Below are positions 15,386 to 24,928 of a DNA stretch of 64,000 nucleotides, one piece after another. A program made the position numbers and the translations under genes. A model generated the notes under the pieces. The model ran no database searches and was not told the DNA's origin. It worked only from the letters and a program-made list of their open reading frames with translations. Position 1 is the first letter of the stretch. Each line of letters starts with the position of its first letter. The DNA comes from Thermoanaerobacterium saccharolyticum (GTDB taxonomy: Bacteria > Bacillota > Thermoanaerobacteria > Thermoanaerobacterales > Thermoanaerobacteraceae), in contig NZ_BBKT01000032.1 in NCBI RefSeq assembly GCF_000747665.1, positions 1 through 64,000 of the forward strand, given 5' to 3'.

Positions 15386-16190
15386 CAGCAATTTCACCTT
15401 TCACACTTTGTTCTTTTGCTTTAGCAACTGATTCCCTTTCAACTACAAATGTCAGCAACTTCTTCTCCACGATCTTAGGATTTTCACCAGCCTGCAGCGA
15501 AAGGCTGCCTTCCAAGATTATCTCCTTTTCCGTCTTTTTTATCTGCGCTTTGTTCTTAAGCTTATTGCCTATAGGCAGCCATACAAGGTTAGCCATACTT
15601 ACACCATAAAGTGTAGCTATAAAAGCAACAGCTATTGAAGGCCCCAACTTATCTGGTTCACTGAGATTTCCCAAGACGTGAACAAGCCCCATAACCGTAC
15701 CTATGATACCCATTGTCGGAGAATATCCTCCAGCAGCTTCAAAGATGCTGGCTTCTCTTTTTAGCTCCTTATCTTCTATGTATATCCTATTTTCCATAGT
15801 AGTCCTTATAAGCTCAATATCCGCACCATCTATGACAAGCTCAATGCAGTCTTTTAAAATAGGATCGTAGTTTTTAATTTCATCTGACTGCAACTCCTGT
15901 TCAAGGCTTAAAAGTCCTTCGCTTCTGGCTTTTTGAGCGAGATACACAAAATACCTGATTATATCACCGTATTTGTTGCCTTCCTCTTTAAAAGCCTTCC
16001 CAATCAATTTCGGAAGTTTCAACATATCTTTCATCGAAAAAGAAGTCATAGTAGCGCCTATCGTTCCACCTAAAACTATAAGTGCTGCCGATACACCTAT
16101 TAAAGATGCAACACTTCCACCCTCCATGACAAATGCTAAGATGAGAGAGCCAAACCCTAACAAAATCCCTAATAACGTCGAAAAATCCAT
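15372..16190 (-). CDS. motA: Flagellar motor protein MotA
   Basis: About 272 residues with four membrane segments and the long cytoplasmic loop of MotA/PomA proteins. Conserved family stretches include the TM3-TM4 region EAAGGYSPTMGIIGTVMGLV and ALIVLGGTIGATMTSF. It forms the ion channel of the stator with MotB. The second ATG (16190) is chosen since GAGGTG stands 7 bases before it; the first ATG (16196) is too close to that site. A near-consensus sigma-D promoter lies 33 bases upstream. Confidence 0.93.
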   Translation of the reverse strand: MDFSTLLGILLGFGSLILAFVMEGGSVASLIGVSAALIVLGGTIGATMTSFSMKDMLKLPKLIGKAFKEEGNKYGDIIRYFVYLAQKARSEGLLSLEQELQSDEIKNYDPILKDCIELVIDGADIELIRTTMENRIYIEDKELKREASIFEAAGGYSPTMGIIGTVMGLVHVLGNLSEPDKLGPSIAVAFIATLYGVSMANLVWLPIGNKLKNKAQIKKTEKEIILEGSLSLQAGENPKIVEKKLLTFVVERESVAKAKEQSVKGEIADDKA

Positions 16191-16222
16191 ACACATTCAC
16201 CTCGTTAATTTTGACATATATA

Positions 16223-16249
16223 ATATCGGCAACAAAACCATAAAAATTA
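16223..16249 (-). promoter_or_regulatory. Sigma-D (sigma-28) flagellar promoter of motAB
   Basis: On the minus strand TAAT (16246-16249), 15 bases, then GCCGATAT (16223-16230). This matches the TAAA-N15-GCCGATAT consensus except one base, and is identical in pattern to the two promoters at 54146 and 54398. Confidence 0.85.
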
Positions 16250-16316
16250 AATATCAATTGCACTTTAAATAGGACATAATCTTTGATATATTATATTATA
16301 ACAGGAGGAGTATTAA

Positions 16317-18210
16317 ATGGCTATAATATCAGCAAATAACGTAAATTTATCATATGGAATAAATAGCATATTAGAAAATATATCTTTCATTGTAAATGAA
16401 GGAGATAAAATCGGGGTTGTAGGTGACAATGGCGCAGGAAAATCGACTCTATTTAAGCTTATAGTAAAAGATCTTCAGCCTGACAGTGGAAATATATCGA
16501 TGCCACCAATAAGCGTAGGATATCTTGAGCAAAACGCCTATATAATAAGCGATAAATCTATTTACGATGAAGTCAAAACAGTCTTTCAAGACATTGAAAA
16601 TCTTGAAAATGAGATAAAGAAGTTAGAAAAATTGATAGCTGATACAAAAGATGAGCCGCGACTAAATAAGCTTCTCGATGAATATTCAAAGTTAACAGAC
16701 GAATACAACAAAAAAGAGGGGTATTCGGTTGACAGCAAAGTGCGAGGCGTGCTTATAGGATTAGGCTTTAGCCAAGAAGAATTTGATAAACCTGTTTCTA
16801 CCTTAAGCGGTGGTCAAAAGACAAGGCTTATGCTGGCAAAGGCTCTTTTAAAAGATCCTGACCTTCTTCTTTTAGATGAGCCTACAAATCATCTTGATAT
16901 ACCTTCCATAGAATGGCTTGAGCAGTATTTGAGATTTTTTAGAGGAACTGTAATGGTCATATCACATGACAGATTTTTTCTCGACAGAATCGCAACTCGA
17001 ATATTTGAGATAGAAAATAAGACATTGAAATCCTACGATGGAAATTACACAGAGTACGTAAAGAAAAAGAATGAAGAAATAAGCATAATGATGAAGGCTT
17101 ATGAAGAGCAGCAAAAGGAAATCAAGAGAATACAGGAAATGATAATGATACAGAAAAATCGCCGCCGCGAAAAATCAGTAAAAATGGCTGAAAGCAAGCA
17201 AAAACTTCTGGACAAGATGGAGAAAATAGATAAGCCTTCTATAAACAATGAAACAATTAAACTTTCGTTTGATTTTATAGAAAAAAGCGGAAATGATGTT
17301 TTAAAGGTATCTGACCTCTCATTGTCTTTCGATAAACCTGTATTTCACAATATAAGCTTTGAAGTCTACAAAGGAGATAGAATAGCTATCTTAGGGCCTA
17401 ATGGCGTAGGAAAAACTTCTCTCCTTAAAACCATCGTAGGCGAGATTGCAAATTACGAAGGAAGCATAAGCTTAGGCACAAATGTATCGATAGGCTATTA
17501 TCAACAGGAGTTTTCAAATCTAAACGACGAAAAAACCATAATCGACGAAATATGGGATGAAAATCCTTATCTGACTCAAACAGAAGTAAGGACTATGCTG
17601 GGCTCTTTTTTGTTCAGCGGCGATGATGTGTTTAAACAAATAGGCAAGTTAAGTGGCGGGGAAAAAGCAAGAGTTTCCCTTTTAAAGCTTATCCTATCAA
17701 AAGCCAACTTTCTGCTTTTAGACGAGCCTACAAACCATCTCGACCTGAAGTCAAAGGAAGTGCTGGAAAAGGCATTATTAGATTTTGGTGGCACACTTCT
17801 ATTCGTGTCACACGACAGGTACTTTATAGATAAAATAGCCACAAAAGTATTGGAAATGTCTTGTGATTCTATAAGAGAATACTATGGAAATTATTCGTAC
17901 TACGTAGAAAAGAAAAATGAAAATAATGCAAAAGAAGACGAAGAAGAAAAAAAGACAAAGACACAGCTTAAAAAATGAAAAAATGCGAGAAAGACTAAAG
18001 CAGAAAGAAGCCAAAAAACAACGAGAATACATTGCAAACATAGAAAGTGAGATAATAGAAACTGAAGACGCCATAAAAGATCTGGAAGAAAAAATGTGCA
18101 ATCCTGATATATACAAAACGGGAGAAATCGTAAATACACAGTCAAAATACAATGAACTAAAAGAAAAATTGGAAAAACTATACGAAGAATGGGAAAGTTT
18201 AAGCGGGTAA
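16317..18210 (+). CDS. ABC-F family ATPase (ribosome-associated; one-base frame break near the C terminus)
   Basis: Two ABC domains on one chain without membrane segments: Walker A GDNGAGKS and GPNGVGKT, signatures LSGGQKTRLMLAKAL and LSGGEKARVSLLKLI, Walker B LLLLDEPTNHLD and LLLDEPTNHLDL, and the interdomain linker rich in charged helices. These are diagnostic of ABC-F translation factors (EttA, Uup, antibiotic-resistance types). The frame stops at 17978, but the next frame continues a charged coiled coil (KNEKMRERLKQKEAKKQREY to YEEWESLSG) typical of Uup/YdiF C termini. One A too many in the runs at 17947-17953 or 17970-17975 explains it. Full length about 630. The start has AGGAGGAG upstream. 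Subfamily is uncertain. Confidence 0.87.
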
Positions 18211-18222
18211 ATTTACCCGCTT
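18201..18222. terminator. Palindrome between convergent genes (weak bidirectional terminator)
   Basis: A perfect 22-bp palindrome (core AAGCGGGTAAA and its complement) covers the stop codon of the ABC-F gene and touches the end of the convergent dehydrogenase gene. It can fold on either strand but has only three T after it, so termination strength is uncertain. Confidence 0.5.
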
Positions 18223-19172
18223 TAATACTGCTTCTTCAAATCGATGACGTTTATGTAATCACCATCACCCATATAAGCTTTAATGTTGTGCTTCAATATC
18301 TGCATTGCCCTTTCCATGTACCGAGGCGATATACCGGCAGTATGTGGCGTAATTACCACATTTTCCATGTCCCACAAAGGACTATCCTTTGGAAGTGGCT
18401 CATTCTCAAATACGTCTAATGCAGCACCTCTTATGGATTTTCGCCTCAACGCATCAATGAGGGAAGCTTCATCAACAACGCTTCCTCTGCCGATGTTTAT
18501 AAATACACTATCGCTTTTCATACTTTTAAAAAACTCAGCATCTAAAAGATGGTATGTATCATCAGTCAAAGGCAGCGCACATATTACGTAATCAGCATTT
18601 GAAACTGCAGATAGCATATTTTCGTCAGTGTACATCTCGTCTATAAAAGGACTTATCTTGCCTGATTTTCTTACTCCAACGGTTTTCATCCCAAATTCCC
18701 CTGCAATCCTACCTATTTCTTCCCCAATGCTTCCAACGCCAAGTATGCAAACTGTCTTCCCATACAATTCAGAAACCCTTACAGACTTATCCCATTCTCT
18801 ATTGATTTGCTTTCTTATGAAGTAATTTAATCCTCTTTCAAATAAAAGCATATATCCTAAAACTTGCTCAGATATCTGATACTTGTGAACACCTTTTGAA
18901 TTAGTCAAGATTATATTCCTTTGCTTAAGCATATCAAACGGCATAGCATCAGCACCAGCACTTAAAAGATGAATCCACCTTAAGCTTTTAGCTTTTTCTA
19001 TCAATTCCTTTTGGACATCTCCATCAAAGCAAACAAGAACTTCTACTTCTTCAACATGCTTAGAAATGTCTTCTACATCGTCTTTGCTTATAACATTAAA
19101 ATTCGGCGCAACGCTTTGTATCTCCCCAATATAATCTTTGCTTACCTTAGAAAGAAAAAGCATGTTCTTCAT
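18222..19172 (-). CDS. D-isomer-specific 2-hydroxyacid dehydrogenase
   Basis: The 316-residue protein has the NAD-binding motif VCILGVGSIGEEIGRIAG, the catalytic Arg region VFINIGRGSVVDEASLIDAL, a conserved Glu in LDVFENEPLP and the catalytic His in ITPHTAGISPRY. It reduces a 2-keto acid to a D-2-hydroxy acid or the reverse; the substrate (glyoxylate, hydroxypyruvate, phosphoglycerate or another) cannot be fixed. The N-terminal domain is short and lacks an ACT domain, so it is not a full SerA. It is convergent with the ABC-F gene and separated from tsaD by a region with DnaA-box-like sites. Confidence 0.88.
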   Translation of the reverse strand: MKNMLFLSKVSKDYIGEIQSVAPNFNVISKDDVEDISKHVEEVEVLVCFDGDVQKELIEKAKSLRWIHLLSAGADAMPFDMLKQRNIILTNSKGVHKYQISEQVLGYMLLFERGLNYFIRKQINREWDKSVRVSELYGKTVCILGVGSIGEEIGRIAGEFGMKTVGVRKSGKISPFIDEMYTDENMLSAVSNADYVICALPLTDDTYHLLDAEFFKSMKSDSVFINIGRGSVVDEASLIDALRRKSIRGAALDVFENEPLPKDSPLWDMENVVITPHTAGISPRYMERAMQILKHNIKAYMGDGDYINVIDLKKQY

Positions 19173-19236
19173 ATAAAAAGCCCCTTTCTATTTTCCATTT
19201 GATTACATAATATCCAAACTATTAAAGTTAGTCACA

Positions 19237-19301
19237 GTATCCACAAAGTTATCCACAGATATATAACAGCACTATGGTGGATTTAAAGACAATTTTCCAC
19301 A
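19237..19301 (+). promoter_or_regulatory. Cluster of three DnaA-box-like sites
   Basis: GTATCCACA (19237-19245), the consensus TTATCCACA (19249-19257) and TTTTCCACA (19293-19301) all face the same way in 65 bases between tsaD and the dehydrogenase gene. One is a perfect DnaA box and two differ by one base. It could be a DnaA-titration or DnaA-regulated promoter site. Binding is inferred. Confidence 0.4.
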
Positions 19302-19326
19302 ATATACACAGATTTTTCGCCAACAA

Positions 19327-20340
19327 TCAAAAAAGTTTTAAATATGGAACAGCATTTAAGTCTAATCCTGAAACTTTTCCACGAATAAAGTCAAAATACC
19401 CAGCGCTTGCTATCATGGCACCATTGTCAGTACAATATACTTGCTTTGGAAAATGAATCACGAACCCTTCTTCGTCAGCCAGTCTTTTTAATCTTTCTCG
19501 AAGAAGGCTGTTAGAAGCCACACCGCCTGCTATGGATATTCTTTTTATATTCTTAAACTTAGCAGCCTCAATAAGCTTTGATGACAACACCTCTACCACA
19601 TTCATCTGAAAACTTGCAGCATAGTCTGCCACATTTACCTCAATGCCATTTTGCCTTTCTTTGTGCAGTTGATTTATGACTGCTGTCTTTAATCCACTAA
19701 AGCTGAAATCAAAATTGTCCTTTCCTATAAAGGACTTTGGAAAGTTATACCGATATGGATCACCGTTTTTTGAGATCTCATCTATTTTAGGACCACCAGG
19801 GTATCCAAGTCCCAATGCTCTTGCCACCTTGTCAAATGCTTCACCTGCAGCATCATCCATTGTCCTCCCTAAAACCTCATACTGTCCATAGTCTTTTACA
19901 AAGACGATATGGCTGTGTCCGCCTGATGCTATAAGACAAATAAACGGCGGTTCAAAATCACTGTCAAGGTAATTTGCAGATATGTGCCCTTCGATATGGT
20001 TTACGCCCACAAATGGTATACCTTTCCCATACGCCAAGGCTTTTCCGTACGAAAGTCCTACCAACAATGCACCTACAAGGCCTGGGCCGTATGTAGCAGC
20101 AACAACGTCAATGTCATCAAGCGTCACATCTGCCTTAATCAGTGATTCTTTCACCACATTTCCTATGGCTTCAATGTGGTTTCTCGATGCTATCTCAGGG
20201 ACAACACCACCAAATTCCTTGTGTATATTAATCTGCGAATATATGACATTAGACATCACAATTTTCCCGTCTTTTACGACACTGGCCGATGTCTCGTCGC
20301 AGGATGTTTCAATCCCTAATACAATTGTGTTTTCCCTCAT
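19327..20340 (-). CDS. tsaD: tRNA N6-adenosine threonylcarbamoyltransferase TsaD
   Basis: The enzyme transfers threonylcarbamoyl from its AMP ester to A37 of ANN-decoding tRNAs, with TsaB and TsaE. Visible motifs: [16 protein letters not shown], metal-binding histidines in [27 protein letters not shown] and [20 protein letters not shown] at 20340 (337 residues) is chosen because AAGGAGAG stands 5 bases before it; the frame is open 10 codons further upstream without a better signal. It is the last gene of a tsaE-tsaB-rimI-tsaD operon, a conserved clostridial order. Confidence 0.96.
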   Translation of the reverse strand: MRENTIVLGIETSCDETSASVVKDGKIVMSNVIYSQINIHKEFGGVVPEIASRNHIEAIGNVVKESLIKADVTLDDIDVVAATYGPGLVGALLVGLSYGKALAYGKGIPFVGVNHIEGHISANYLDSDFEPPFICLIASGGHSHIVFVKDYGQYEVLGRTMDDAAGEAFDKVARALGLGYPGGPKIDEISKNGDPYRYNFPKSFIGKDNFDFSFSGLKTAVINQLHKERQNGIEVNVADYAASFQMNVVEVLSSKLIEAAKFKNIKRISIAGGVASNSLLRERLKRLADEEGFVIHFPKQVYCTDNGAMIASAGYFDFIRGKVSGLDLNAVPYLKLF

Positions 20341-20351
20341 ACAATCTCTCC

Positions 20352-20798
20352 TTACATATCGTATTTCCACATTATCACTGCGTCTTCATTATTGTCCTGA
20401 TAATATCCTTTTCTTTTGCCAACAGGTTTAAACCCGTATTTTTTATAAAGTGATTGTGCCACAAGGTTTGATTCTCTAACTTCCAGCGTCATAGACGTTA
20501 TGCCTTTTGTCTTAGCAAGTTCAATAAGACCTTCAACGATGGCAGAGCCTACACCTTGCCCGCGAAAATCCGGATGAACGGCAATATTAGTTATGTGTCC
20601 TTCATCCACAACTACCCAAAAGCCACCATATCCAGCTACCTTACCGTCTACATCGGCCACAATATAGTGTGCACATCTATTTTTCGTAACTTCCATCACA
20701 AACGATTCAAAAGACCAAGGAACAGAAAAGCTTAAATACTCGATTTCCATGACCTTGTCTATATCGCTTTTTACCATAGGGCGAATCTTTATATCCAT
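20352..20798 (-). CDS. rimI: Ribosomal-protein-alanine N-acetyltransferase RimI
   Basis: About 148 residues of GNAT fold: [21 protein letters not shown] holds the acetyl-CoA pyrophosphate loop (RGQGVG), and [20 protein letters not shown] is the typical RimI C-terminal half. Family members acetylate the N-terminal alanine of ribosomal protein S18. The ATG at 20798 follows GGAGGG; an upstream TTG is less likely. Its location between tsaB and tsaD is the usual place of rimI in Firmicutes. Confidence 0.92.
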   Translation of the reverse strand: MDIKIRPMVKSDIDKVMEIEYLSFSVPWSFESFVMEVTKNRCAHYIVADVDGKVAGYGGFWVVVDEGHITNIAVHPDFRGQGVGSAIVEGLIELAKTKGITSMTLEVRESNLVAQSLYKKYGFKPVGKRKGYYQDNNEDAVIMWKYDM

Positions 20799-20814
20799 AA
20801 AACCCTCCAAAACA

Positions 20815-21495
20815 TCATTTTAAATTTTCCAGCGGTGCAGGCTTTCTAATATAATACGGTTTGAAGTCAAGATATGTGCATAACTCGCCCTTTGATATTT
20901 TTTTAAGTGCTATCATTCCAACCGATGATGCCCTTGATATGTTGTTAATAGGTGATGCAAAGATGGCATCTGGCAATGCACTCTTTAACGCGTCTTTATA
21001 AGCAATAGTACCATCTCCGACGAATAAAACTTCTTCACCGTATCCTTTCGCTGTACTTATGACTTCACTTACTTCTTCTAATGACACATCTTTCAGCCTA
21101 TTTATCTCATATCCGCCTCTATAAAAAGCCGTATAGACGTTTCCTCTTAGAGCATCAATCATAGAACAGATGATGCCTTTAAATTCTCCTACGTTATATG
21201 CAAGAGCATCTAAAGAAGAAACGCCTACAATTGGCACATCAAGAGATTGAGTCAACCCCTTCGCAGTAGCGGCACCTATCCTTAAACCTGTAAAAGACCC
21301 TGGTCCTTCACATACGGCTATATGAGTTATCTCTTCTTTTTTTGTCTCTGCCATTTTTAAAAGTTCATCCATCATTGGCATCAATATAACAGAATGCCTC
21401 AGATGATTTATAGAAAATTCACCTATTAAGCCACTTTCATCCACTAAAGCGACAGTAGCCGTCTTTGACGATGAATCTATTGCAAGTACCTTCAT
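20815..21495 (-). CDS. tsaB: tRNA t6A synthesis protein TsaB
   Basis: The 226-residue protein is an ASKHA-fold paralogue of TsaD: VLAIDSSSKTATVALVD, AVCEGPGSFTGLRIGAATAKGL and VSSLDALAYN are the family motifs. It is non-catalytic and holds the TsaD-TsaE complex. Its ATG overlaps the tsaE stop codon (TGATG at 21493-21497) with AAGGAG 8 bases before it, so it is translationally coupled. Confidence 0.95.
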   Translation of the reverse strand: MKVLAIDSSSKTATVALVDESGLIGEFSINHLRHSVILMPMMDELLKMAETKKEEITHIAVCEGPGSFTGLRIGAATAKGLTQSLDVPIVGVSSLDALAYNVGEFKGIICSMIDALRGNVYTAFYRGGYEINRLKDVSLEEVSEVISTAKGYGEEVLFVGDGTIAYKDALKSALPDAIFASPINNISRASSVGMIALKKISKGELCTYLDFKPYYIRKPAPLENLK

Positions 21496-21953
21496 CACTT
21501 CATCTCCTTAATCACTTCATCGTATTTTGCGCCATTTGAATCAATCTCTACTACCCTCTCATCGAAAGAATCACCCATGTAAATATGTATAAATATATTT
21601 TCTTCCGGGATAAGAGGCATTATCTTTTCAGGCCACTCTATGACACAAACACCGTCTCCGTAAAAATACTCTTCATAGCCTATATCGTACAATTCCCTGT
21701 AGTCATCAATCCTGTACACATCAAAATGGTACAGTGGGATTTCACCCATATGCTCATTGACAATCATAAATGTAGGGCTTGTCACATAGTCATCGATACC
21801 CATGCCTTTAGCAATACCTTTCGTTAAAACCGTCTTGCCTACACCTAAATCCCCAGATACGAGTACGATACTGCCCCTTTTTAGCAAACTGCCTAACTTA
21901 AAACCTATCCTTTCCGTTTCATCGGAGCTTTTTGTTCTAAAATGTATTTTCAT
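21495..21953 (-). CDS. tsaE: tRNA t6A synthesis ATPase TsaE
   Basis: About 152 residues. Walker A GDLGVGKT and TSPTFMIVNEH plus YHFDVYRIDD and VCVIEWPEKI are characteristic of TsaE (YjeE). It hydrolyses ATP to reset the TsaBD complex. The frame is open 29 codons upstream to 22040, but those residues are hydrophobic and atypical; ATG at 21953 gives the normal family start KIHFRTKSSDET. First gene of the t6A operon. Confidence 0.94.
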   Translation of the reverse strand: MKIHFRTKSSDETERIGFKLGSLLKRGSIVLVSGDLGVGKTVLTKGIAKGMGIDDYVTSPTFMIVNEHMGEIPLYHFDVYRIDDYRELYDIGYEEYFYGDGVCVIEWPEKIMPLIPEENIFIHIYMGDSFDERVVEIDSNGAKYDEVIKEMK

Positions 21954-22076
21954 GCACAACACCACCGTGAAATTTATACAAATATTATATACCAAGTATA
22001 CCATAAAACAAACGCTTAATGGCTCAATAAAAAAGCGCAAAAAAAATAACGGAACACTGTCCGTTATTTCAAGTGG

Positions 22077-22661
22077 CTACATCTTCAACATTGGGGATAA
22101 CTTCTTGTAAATCAAGAATGTGATTAGTGATATTACAAAGCCTTTCAGTATGTTGAAGGGGAAAATGCCGTATGCTATCAATGTCTTCAAATCAACTATA
22201 TGGCTATTTACCGCCTTTCCCATTCCAACTATGGCACTTAATGGCCAACCCATTATCTTCTGGTATAGTGGCAAAAATACATAGTAGTTTAATACTGATC
22301 CCGCAACAGCCATAACAATAGTTCCTAAAATCATGGCAAATAACGCCGACTTTTTGGATTTGTTTCTCATATAGATTACGCCAACCGTAAATACGTAAAT
22401 AGAGCCTACAACGAAATTTGCCACTTCTCCTATACCTGCAGATTGGCTTACTGGAAGATGTATCACGTTCTTTACTATCTCCACAAATATGCCGTATACA
22501 GGTCCTAATGCAAATGCTGCTAAAAGCGGCGGTATATCGCTAAAATCAAATTTTAAAAAGCTTGGAAATAGTGGCAATTGAAATTCTAAGTACATTAGTA
22601 CAAATGCTATTGCGGAAAGCAGCCCTACAGTAACAATCACTTTTGTCTTGCTGTGTTCCAT
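22077..22661 (-). CDS. ribU: Riboflavin ECF transporter substrate-binding protein RibU
   Basis: About 194 residues with six hydrophobic segments, of ECF S-component type. Family-like stretches include LMYLEFQLPLFPSFLKFDFSD and the glycine-rich GIGEVANFVVGSIYVF. The FMN riboswitch and attenuator directly upstream support riboflavin as substrate. It needs the shared EcfA1A2T energising module, which is not in this window (the cbiMNQO genes here form a dedicated cobalt system). ATG at 22661 is chosen for GGAGGTG 6 bases upstream. Confidence 0.93.
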   Translation of the reverse strand: MEHSKTKVIVTVGLLSAIAFVLMYLEFQLPLFPSFLKFDFSDIPPLLAAFALGPVYGIFVEIVKNVIHLPVSQSAGIGEVANFVVGSIYVFTVGVIYMRNKSKKSALFAMILGTIVMAVAGSVLNYYVFLPLYQKIMGWPLSAIVGMGKAVNSHIVDLKTLIAYGIFPFNILKGFVISLITFLIYKKLSPMLKM

Positions 22662-22675
22662 AAATGACACCTCCA

Positions 22676-22707
22676 TAATTAAAAATCCCGAAGAAACATC
22701 TTCAGGA
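22676..22707 (-). terminator. Attenuator terminator of the FMN riboswitch
   Basis: On the minus strand ATCCTGAAGA pairs with TCTTCGGGAT (one G-T pair) followed by TTTTT, between the riboswitch and the ribU ribosome-binding site. FMN binding would favour this hairpin and stop transcription. Confidence 0.85.
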
Positions 22708-22725
22708 TGAAAGCAACAAAAATAA

Positions 22726-22850
22726 ATCTTCTTCCATCCAGACTATACTGTCGGCCTTGGAATCTCACCAAGTCCACCGCATTTGCGGGTCGCGGGCTCG
22801 CTTACGCTTACCGCCGGTCGGGAATTTCACCCTGCCCTGAAGATATTCTC
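22726..22850 (-). promoter_or_regulatory. FMN riboswitch (RFN element) of ribU
   Basis: The minus strand contains the conserved RFN blocks in order: CTTCAGGGCAGGGTG, AATTCCCGACCGGCGGT, GCCCGCGA, GACTTGGTGAGATTCCAAGG, CCGACAGTATAGTCTGGATG and GAAGAAG closing the first stem. This is near the textbook consensus, so identification is firm. It senses FMN and represses uptake through the following terminator. Confidence 0.97.
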
Positions 22851-22876
22851 CACTGGTTTATTCAATTCTAAATACT

Positions 22877-22905
22877 ATAATGTCACAAATGTATCAATTT
22901 GTCAA
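22877..22905 (-). promoter_or_regulatory. Promoter of the ribU transcript
   Basis: On the minus strand a perfect TTGACA (22900-22905) is 17 bases from CATTAT (22877-22882), about 27 bases before the first stem of the FMN riboswitch. It is the only strong sigma-A match in the gap to arcC. Confidence 0.75.
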
Positions 22906-22912
22906 GTATTTT

Positions 22913-23857
22913 TTAAGCGTCAACTACAACAGTACCTGTCTTTCCTGATAAAGCATCATATGCTTTTTCTAAAGATGTTATTATCGCTCGCCTTCCTTTT
23001 CTTGACCTGGCAAATCTTATTGCAGCCTTTACTTTCGGCATCATTGAGCCTTCTGCAAAATGGCCTTCGCTTAAATACTTCTCTATATCATGGCTTGAAA
23101 TCACATCGAGAGGCTTTTCATCAGGCTTTTTGTAGTTGATGTACACTTTTTCTACAGCAGTCAATATCAACAAAATATCCGCATCCAAATCTTCTGCCAA
23201 TTTTTCAGATGCCAAATCTTTATCTATCACTGCCGCTACACCTTTTAAGCTGCCATTTTCTCTTATTACAGGTATTCCTCCACCACCTGCCGTTATGACA
23301 ACAACACCGTTTCTCTCTAAAAGCTTTATGGTGTTTAATTCTACTATCTCTTTAGGTTCAGGCGATGCCACAACTCTCCTGTATCCTCTTCCACTGTCCT
23401 CTACCATCTGATACCCTTTTTCCTTTTCTAATAGTTCTGCCTCTTCCTTAGAGTAAAAAGGTCCTATAGGCTTTGTAGGATGTAAAAATGCAGCATCACC
23501 TTTATCTACAACAACCTGTGTAACGATTGTTGCAACATCCTTTTGTATATTCTTCTCTTTAAAAACCTCGCCTAAACACTGCTGAATCATATAGCCTATC
23601 ATGCCTTGACTTTCAGCACCGCATACATCAAAAGGCATAGCTGGTATTATGTTAGACGCAGTTTCGTTTTGTATCACAATATTTCCTACCTGTGGTCCAT
23701 TTCCATGGGTCACAATGACAGAATATCCTTCCTTTATTATATCTGCAATGTACGATGCTGTCTTTCTCACTGCATTTAATTGTGATTCGGCTGTTGGCAC
23801 CATATCCTTATCTTGCAGTGCATTTCCCCCAAGCGCAATTACTACTTTCCCTTTCAT
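22913..23857 (-). CDS. arcC: Carbamate kinase
   Basis: The 314-residue protein matches carbamate kinase throughout: VVIALGGNALQ at the N terminus, VTHGNGPQVGNI, DVCGAESQGMIGYM, VVITAGGGGIPVI, AVIDKDLASEKLAEDL and GSMMPKVKAAIRF. It makes ATP from carbamoyl phosphate and ADP. With the ornithine carbamoyltransferase 102 bases upstream it forms the last two steps of arginine or citrulline fermentation. A terminator separates the two genes, so it may have its own promoter or rely on readthrough. No arginine deiminase is nearby. Confidence 0.95.
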   Translation of the reverse strand: MKGKVVIALGGNALQDKDMVPTAESQLNAVRKTASYIADIIKEGYSVIVTHGNGPQVGNIVIQNETASNIIPAMPFDVCGAESQGMIGYMIQQCLGEVFKEKNIQKDVATIVTQVVVDKGDAAFLHPTKPIGPFYSKEEAELLEKEKGYQMVEDSGRGYRRVVASPEPKEIVELNTIKLLERNGVVVITAGGGGIPVIRENGSLKGVAAVIDKDLASEKLAEDLDADILLILTAVEKVYINYKKPDEKPLDVISSHDIEKYLSEGHFAEGSMMPKVKAAIRFARSRKGRRAIITSLEKAYDALSGKTGTVVVDA

Positions 23858-23929
23858 CGTATCCTCCTACTTACGCAAATAATGACATTCTACATTATAT
23901 CATTTTATTCGCGATTTGAATAGTATGTG

Positions 23930-23962
23930 AAAAAGTCAAGGCAAATTGCCTTGACTTTTTTA
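23930..23962 (-). terminator. Intrinsic terminator after ornithine carbamoyltransferase
   Basis: A perfect 15-bp inverted repeat (AAAAAGTCAAGGCAA and its complement) starts at the stop codon. The A/T ends give a U-run on both strands. Confidence 0.9.
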
Positions 23963-24901
23963 GAGAATCGTCGCTATCATGACAGCCTTAATGGTATGCT
24001 TTCTGTTTTCAGCCTCGTCCCACACCCTCGACTGTTTTCCTTCGATTACTTCGTATGTGACTTCCTGACCTTTTACAGCAGGCAAGCAGTGCAAAAATAT
24101 CGTGTCAGATCTCTTTGTCTTTTTCATAAGCTCATCATTCACTTGGAATGGTCTTAACAACAATTCTCTCTCTTTTTGCTTTGACTCTTCACCCATAGAC
24201 GCCCATACATCAGTGTAAATAGCATGTGCACCTTCTAAGCCTTCACCAGGTACATCTGTCAGAGTAAATGTCCCACCATTTTCAGAAGCCATTTCTTTAA
24301 TCTCATTTATGTATTCTTCTTGAGGCCAAAGTTCTTTTGGAGAATTAATCACATAGTCCATACCCATTTTTGCACAGCCAATAGCCAGCGTGTTTGCCAT
24401 GTTGTTCCTTCCATCGCCAACAAACACCAATTTTGTGCCTTTTAAGTGCCCAAACTCCTCTTCTATTGTCATTAAATCAGCCAAAACTTGTGTAGGGTGA
24501 TATTCGTCAGTCAATCCATTGTATACAGGAACACCTGAATACTTTACAAGTGCTTCAACAGTGCTTTGACTGTATCCTCTAAATTCTATGGCATCAAACA
24601 TCCTGCCGAGAACCCTTGCAGTGTCTTCTATAGATTCTTTGGCGCCAAGCTGAATATCATCTGTCGACAAGAAGACAGGGTGTCCTCCCTCTTCGCCAAA
24701 TGCTGTCTCAAACGCACATCTCGTCCTTGTTGAACGCTTTTCAAATATCAGCGCAATAGTCTTGCCTAAAAACCTCTGATGAACTATTCCTGCCTTTCTT
24801 TCTGCTTTAACCTGCTTTGAAATATCGAGAAGATACCTTATCTCCTGTGGTGTATAATCTTTTAAAGATAATAAACTCCTGCCTTTTAAATTAAATCCCA
24901 T
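23960..24901 (-). CDS. argF: Ornithine carbamoyltransferase
   Basis: About 313 residues. The carbamoyl phosphate motif STRTR (in FEKRSTRTRCAFETA), the HPTQVLADL-like ornithine/domain motif YHPTQVLADLMT, FVGDGRNNMANT and the catalytic HCLP are all present. It interconverts ornithine plus carbamoyl phosphate and citrulline. ATG at 24901 is chosen because AGGAGG precedes it. The pairing with carbamate kinase suggests a catabolic (arcB) role; biosynthetic argF is equally compatible with the sequence. Confidence 0.93.
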   Translation of the reverse strand: MGFNLKGRSLLSLKDYTPQEIRYLLDISKQVKAERKAGIVHQRFLGKTIALIFEKRSTRTRCAFETAFGEEGGHPVFLSTDDIQLGAKESIEDTARVLGRMFDAIEFRGYSQSTVEALVKYSGVPVYNGLTDEYHPTQVLADLMTIEEEFGHLKGTKLVFVGDGRNNMANTLAIGCAKMGMDYVINSPKELWPQEEYINEIKEMASENGGTFTLTDVPGEGLEGAHAIYTDVWASMGEESKQKERELLLRPFQVNDELMKKTKRSDTIFLHCLPAVKGQEVTYEVIEGKQSRVWDEAENRKHTIKAVMIATIL

Positions 24902-24928
24902 TAGCTTTCCTCCTATCACAAATTGTAT

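Noticed and set aside
18201-18222. Strong bidirectional terminator
   Set aside because: The palindrome is perfect but lacks a proper U-run on either side, so it is listed only as a weak candidate.
19237-19301. Chromosomal origin oriC
   Set aside because: No dnaA, dnaN, gidA or rpmH nearby and no AT-rich unwinding element of note; only three box-like sites.
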